This document shows, one piece after another, positions 60,890 to 64,000 of a stretch of DNA of 64,000 nt. Source of the DNA: Alphaproteobacteria bacterium (GTDB taxonomy: Bacteria > Pseudomonadota > Alphaproteobacteria > Micropepsales > Micropepsaceae); contig JAFKEU010000006.1 in assembly GCA_017308475.1 (NCBI GenBank), positions 1-64,000 of the forward strand, written 5' to 3'. Position numbers and translations under genes: made by a program. Below the pieces are notes generated by a model. That model searched no databases. It worked only from the letters and a program-made list of their open reading frames with translations, and had not been told where the DNA came from. Every line of letters starts with the position of its first letter. Position 1 is the first letter of the stretch.

Positions 60890-61525
60890 CTACTGGCTTG
60901 CCCAGATGATCCGATGCACGAAAGCGATCTCGCTGAGGGCGAAGCTGCGGTCCTCGAACTGGGGATTGAACGAGCGCAGTTCGATGCGCTGGGCGGTCAT
61001 GCGGCCAAGCTGCTTGGCCATGACTTCCCCGCCATGGGTCTTGACCACCACCCGGTCGCCGCGGCGCAAGGATCCCGAGGGCGAAACCACGATGCGGTCG
61101 CCATCGCGATAGACCGGCAGCATGGAATCGCCGGTGATCTCCAGGGCATAGCAATGCTCGTCGGCGATGTCGGGGAAGGCGATGTCCTCCCAGCCGGCGC
61201 CGGCCGGAAAGCCCGCGTCGTCGAAATAGCCCTGGGTGCCGGCCTGGGCCATGCCGATCAGGGGCACCATGCGGATGCGCCCCGCCCGGCCGCTGGTCTC
61301 GCTGACCAGGGCGACGAAGTCTTCCAGGCTGGCGCCAGTAGCCTGCAGAACCTTGGCCAGGCTCTCGGTGGAGGGCCAGCGAAGCTTTCCGCTCGCCGTG
61401 CCGCGCTTGCTCTTGTTAAAGGTGGTCGGATCGAGACCGGCGATCTTGGCCAGACCGGAGGGCGACATGCCATGCCGGGCGGCAAGGGCGTCGATGGCCC
61501 TCCAGATTTGAACATGCGTCAACAT
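60890..61525 (-). CDS. S24-family (LexA/CI-type) repressor with self-cleavage domain
   Basis: A 211-residue protein. The N-terminal XRE-type helix-turn-helix has SPSGLAKIAGLDPTTFNKSKR. The C-terminal S24 peptidase domain has a Ser134 (TGDSMLPVYRDGD) / Lys171 (GGEVMAKQLGR) pair, 37 residues apart as in LexA. Such repressors cleave themselves, often upon DNA damage. It is not LexA itself, because the DNA-binding domain is XRE-like and not winged. ATG 61525 is chosen over 61549, since the latter lies inside the putative operator. It is divergent from pyrD. Confidence 0.86.
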   Translation of the reverse strand: MLTHVQIWRAIDALAARHGMSPSGLAKIAGLDPTTFNKSKRGTASGKLRWPSTESLAKVLQATGASLEDFVALVSETSGRAGRIRMVPLIGMAQAGTQGYFDDAGFPAGAGWEDIAFPDIADEHCYALEITGDSMLPVYRDGDRIVVSPSGSLRRGDRVVVKTHGGEVMAKQLGRMTAQRIELRSFNPQFEDRSFALSEIAFVHRIIWASQ

Positions 61526-61540
61526 GGAGATTAACGGGTT

Positions 61541-61579
61541 AGGAATCAAACCGGACTTTACGGTTATTATTCCTATAAT
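61541..61579. promoter_or_regulatory. Putative repressor operator and promoter, S24 gene / pyrD
   Basis: A 34-bp interrupted inverted repeat has outer arms AGGAAT (61541-61546) / ATTCCT (61569-61574) and inner arms ACCG / CGGT. A consensus -10 TATAAT lies at 61574-61579 on the plus strand toward pyrD. The arrangement suits autorepression by the adjacent repressor and possible control of pyrD. Confidence 0.5.
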
Positions 61580-61656
61580 AGAAGGGCGGCGAGTGCTCGT
61601 CTAGGGGGCAACGGGTTACCTCTGCGCGCAAACGGCTCTAATTGGGGGAGTGTTGG

Positions 61657-62742
61657 GTGGGAATATTCGACCTGGGCGCCGATCTGGTGACGGGACTCCT
61701 GCGGGGGCTGGAGGCCGAAACCGCTCACAAGGCGACGATTGCCCTGCTGAAAGCCGGGGGCGGCCTGATCCCGGCCCGCGGCCCGGACGACCCGCGCCTG
61801 GCCGTGCGGGCCTTCGGCCTTGATTTCCCCAACCCGGTCGGCCTGGCCGCGGGCTTCGACAAGGACGCCGAAGTGCCCGACGCCATGGCGCGGTTCGGCT
61901 TCGGCTTCGTGGAATGCGGTACCGTCACGCCAAGGCCCCAGCAGGGCAATCCCCGCCCGCGCCTGTTCCGGCTGCCCGAAGACGGCGCCATCATCAACCG
62001 CATGGGCTTCAACAATGGCGGCATGGCGGCCGCAGCGGCCCGGCTGAAGGCGCGCCTGACGTCGCACGGGCGCGGCGGCATCGTCGGCATCAATATCGGT
62101 GCCAACAAGGACAGCGCCGACCGCATCGCCGATTACGCCGCCTGTTACGAGATGCTGGCGCCGCTGGCCGATTATGTGACGGTGAACGTCTCCTCGCCCA
62201 ACACACCGGGGCTTCGCGGCCTGCAGAACCGCGAGGAACTGACGCGGCTTCTGGGCAGCCTTGCGCAATTGCGCGCCCGCACCGTGATGCGGCCGCTGCT
62301 GCTGAAGATCGCGCCCGACCTGGACGATCATGCGCTGGATGAGATTGCCGATGTGGTGCGGGCGCACGGCTTTTCCGGCGGCATAGAGGGCCTGATCGTC
62401 TCCAACACCACCATCGCCCGTCCGCCCCTGCGCTCGGGGCACGCTGCCGAAGCGGGCGGCTTGTCCGGCGCGCCCCTGTTCGAACCGTCCACCCGCATCC
62501 TGGGCGAGATGTACCGCCGGCTGGGCGGGGCCGTGACGCTGGTGGGGGTGGGCGGCATCGCCAGCGGCGCCGGGGCCTATGCCAAGATCCGGGCGGGCGC
62601 CTCGCTGGTCCAGCTTTACAGCGCTCTGGCGCTCAAGGGGCCGGGCCTGGTGGCGCGCATAAAGCGCGATCTGGCGGCGCTTCTGGCCCGCGATGGCCAT
62701 GCCTCGGTAATGGCGGCGGTTGGGACGGGCACCCGATCCTGA
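61657..62742 (+). CDS. pyrD: Dihydroorotate dehydrogenase (quinone), class 2
   Basis: A 361-residue FMN enzyme that oxidises dihydroorotate to orotate at the membrane, passing electrons to quinone. Family blocks are [39 protein letters not shown] (catalytic Ser180) and the FMN phosphate-binding [27 protein letters not shown]. The N-terminal helical part is typical of the membrane-associated class 2. The GTG at 61657, behind GGGGGAG, is preferred. A TTG at 61642 would add five residues. Confidence 0.95.
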   Translation: MGIFDLGADLVTGLLRGLEAETAHKATIALLKAGGGLIPARGPDDPRLAVRAFGLDFPNPVGLAAGFDKDAEVPDAMARFGFGFVECGTVTPRPQQGNPRPRLFRLPEDGAIINRMGFNNGGMAAAAARLKARLTSHGRGGIVGINIGANKDSADRIADYAACYEMLAPLADYVTVNVSSPNTPGLRGLQNREELTRLLGSLAQLRARTVMRPLLLKIAPDLDDHALDEIADVVRAHGFSGGIEGLIVSNTTIARPPLRSGHAAEAGGLSGAPLFEPSTRILGEMYRRLGGAVTLVGVGGIASGAGAYAKIRAGASLVQLYSALALKGPGLVARIKRDLAALLARDGHASVMAAVGTGTRS

Positions 62743-62778
62743 AATTGACGGCCCGTCACCATCGGATAAGCTCCCCGC

Positions 62779-63429
62779 ATGGATGCTAGCTCCAAGCTGC
62801 CTGTCTCCAGGATGGATGGTGCCAGGCCGGGCGGTAGCACCCGTTCTGTGCATAGCCGCGCCCGCACCAAGGCGCAGAACCGCGAGGTCATCCTGGCCGC
62901 CGCACGCCGGGTCTTTTCGGAAATGGGATTTGCCGCCGCCACGGTGCGCGATGTGATCCGTGCCACGCCGCTGGCGGCCGGCACCTTCTACAACTACTTC
63001 AAGTCGAAGGAAGAAGTTTACCAGGCCCTGCGCGACGAGGTGGCGCTGGCGGTACGTCCGGGGCTGCGTGCTGCGCGCCGCGCCGCCGGCACGGCAGAGG
63101 AATTCCTGGCGGCCACCTTCCGCAGCTTCTTTGCCGCGGCGCTGGACCATTCCGGCAGCTTCGCGCCCCGGCCCGCCGGCGCGCTGCGCTTTCGCATGGA
63201 CACGCCAGAAGTTCTGGCCGGGATCGCCGAACTGAAGGAAGACATCGAGGACGCCATGGCGCGGGGCGTGCTGCCGCGCGCCAATGCCGGGTTGCTGGCA
63301 TCGGCGATCACCGGCCTGGGATTTGAGCTCTCACAGGACCTGAACGGTCCCGAGGATGCGGCCGCCTCCACAGAGTTCGCCACCAGGCTGGTGCTGGGCG
63401 GGCTGGGCGCGATAGTGCCGCCCGCCTGA
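62779..63429 (+). CDS. TetR/AcrR-family regulator
   Basis: A 216-residue protein with an N-terminal extension of about 30 residues, then the TetR helix-turn-helix (REVILAAARRVFSEMGFAAATVRDVIRATPLAAGTFYNYFKSKEEVY region). The C-terminal half would bind an unknown ligand. It starts 36 bp after pyrD on the same strand. A later start after the extension is possible, but no better ribosome site was seen. The target genes are unknown. Confidence 0.88.
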   Translation: MDASSKLPVSRMDGARPGGSTRSVHSRARTKAQNREVILAAARRVFSEMGFAAATVRDVIRATPLAAGTFYNYFKSKEEVYQALRDEVALAVRPGLRAARRAAGTAEEFLAATFRSFFAAALDHSGSFAPRPAGALRFRMDTPEVLAGIAELKEDIEDAMARGVLPRANAGLLASAITGLGFELSQDLNGPEDAAASTEFATRLVLGGLGAIVPPA

Positions 63430-63446
63430 TCCACCCGCCTGATCCA
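63421..63446. repeat. 13-bp tandem duplication at a gene end
   Basis: Two exact copies of CCCGCCTGATCCA lie head to tail, followed by CCCG. The first copy contains the TGA stop of the TetR-family gene. It looks like a recent slippage duplication. Confidence 0.8.
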
Positions 63447-63466
63447 CCCGCTGGTCGACTGCCCCG

Positions 63467-63823
63467 TTAACCTGTCTGCCGCGCCGCCAGCCCCTTGGCT
63501 TCCAGATAGGCCGCCCAGATGCGATCCCTTTCGGCGCCCAGCTTGTGGAGATAGTCCCAGCTGTAAAGTCCGCTGTCATGGCCGTCGTCGAAGCCGATGC
63601 GCACAGCGTAATTGCCCACCGGCTCCAGCGCGTCGATCTTCACGTCTTCCTTGCCGGTGACGATTTTCCTGGGTGCGCCGCCATGGCCGCGCACTTCGGC
63701 GCTGGGCGATTCCACGCGCAGATATTCCGCCGCCAGGGTGAAGCTTTCGCCTGTGTCGAAGCGAACGGTCAGCGCGTCGCGCGCGGGGGAAAGCCGCAAT
63801 TCGCTGGGCCAGGGCCGGCTCAT
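63467..63823 (-). CDS. DUF971 (gamma-butyrobetaine hydroxylase N-terminal-like) protein
   Basis: A 118-residue protein with [42 protein letters not shown] and a later [27 protein letters not shown], the conserved core of DUF971. Single-domain members are common in Proteobacteria and are thought to serve in metal or Fe-S related roles, without a settled function. ATG 63823 overlaps the stop of the upstream Trm112-like gene (ATGA), so they are coupled. Confidence 0.88.
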   Translation of the reverse strand: MSRPWPSELRLSPARDALTVRFDTGESFTLAAEYLRVESPSAEVRGHGGAPRKIVTGKEDVKIDALEPVGNYAVRIGFDDGHDSGLYSWDYLHKLGAERDRIWAAYLEAKGLAARQTG

Positions 63824-64000
63824 GCGCGTTCCTCCTCGGACAGTTGGCGCGCCTCGCCCGGCAGCATGATCGGCACGCCGCCGCGGATGGGATAGGCCAG
63901 GCCCGCTGCGCGGCTGACCAGTTCCTGGCGCTCGCGGTCGTAATGCAGCGTGGTGCGCGTCAGCGGGCAGACCAGGATTTCCAGCAATTTGGGGTCGGTA
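63820..64000 (-). CDS. Trm112-like small protein, partial (5' end outside window)
   Basis: The visible 59 codons begin [21 protein letters not shown] and include [20 protein letters not shown], which is the YcaR/Trm112 (UPF0434) pattern. In bacteria these short proteins resemble the zinc-binding activator of tRNA and release-factor methyltransferases. Only one Cys is visible, whereas the zinc form has more. The start lies beyond the window edge. It overlaps the DUF971 gene by 4 bp. Confidence 0.87.
   Translation of the reverse strand, partial: TDPKLLEILVCPLTRTTLHYDRERQELVSRAAGLAYPIRGGVPIMLPGEARQLSEEERA

Noticed and set aside
60890..61525. Annotation as lexA
   Set aside because: The C-terminal peptidase pair fits, but the DNA-binding domain is XRE-like and not the LexA winged helix.

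Overview
The window looks like chromosomal DNA from a GC-rich alphaproteobacterium. It has a class I lysyl-tRNA synthetase, a double-length dCTP deaminase, Caulobacter-type xylose oxidation genes (xylB, xylC), a TonB-dependent receptor and many ATGA/GTGA start-stop overlaps. I cannot place the genus. The profile fits an aerobic degrader of plant polysaccharides. No tRNA, rRNA, CRISPR array, prophage or intact insertion sequence was seen.

Layout. (1) 1-3734: end of a TonB-dependent receptor and a 2-keto-4-pentenoate hydratase-like gene. (2) 3727-17813: alpha-glucan storage block with a reverse-strand GH13 alpha-glucosidase, then glgP, glgB, glgC, a single-ORF glgA-pgm fusion, glgX and zwf. (3) 17810-26918: glucuronoxylan/xylose block with galM, a LacI-type regulator, xylB, xylC, GH43 beta-xylosidase, an MFS carrier and an exported GH67 alpha-glucuronidase. 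Two similar 14-bp sites, resembling the Caulobacter XylR operator, lie at the xylB promoter and between the carrier and GH67 genes. (4) 26915-48536: oxidative sugar/sugar-acid block with two exported ThuA-domain proteins, four PQQ-type beta-propeller proteins (one with two N-terminal haem sites), a small cytochrome c, a FadR/GntR regulator, an FAH-family hydrolase, an IlvD/Edd sugar-acid dehydratase, two SDRs, an ACS-type MFS carrier, an exported TIM-barrel epimerase, an exported aldose epimerase, gluconokinase and an esterase. Three near-identical 14-bp sites fall in its promoter regions and suggest one GntR regulon. (5) 48653-64000: mostly housekeeping, with a histidine kinase coupled to a HerA-like ATPase, a TIGR02206-type membrane protein, dcd, a DinG-type helicase, a second histidine kinase with degenerate C-terminal domains, lysS, a small exported protein, an S24 repressor, pyrD, a TetR regulator, a DUF971 protein and a Trm112-like partial gene.

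How the parts work together (inference). Xylan fragments lose glucuronic acid in the periplasm (GH67), are cut to xylose (GH43) and oxidised through XylB and XylC. In the quinoprotein block, aldoses would be oxidised in the periplasm, the acids imported, dehydrated by the IlvD/Edd enzyme, oxidised by an SDR to a 2,4-diketo-3-deoxy acid and cleaved by the FAH-family hydrolase. Gluconokinase and Zwf both feed 6-phosphogluconate metabolism. The sugar substrate of block 4 cannot be read from sequence and is the main open question. It is the best candidate here for an undescribed pathway.
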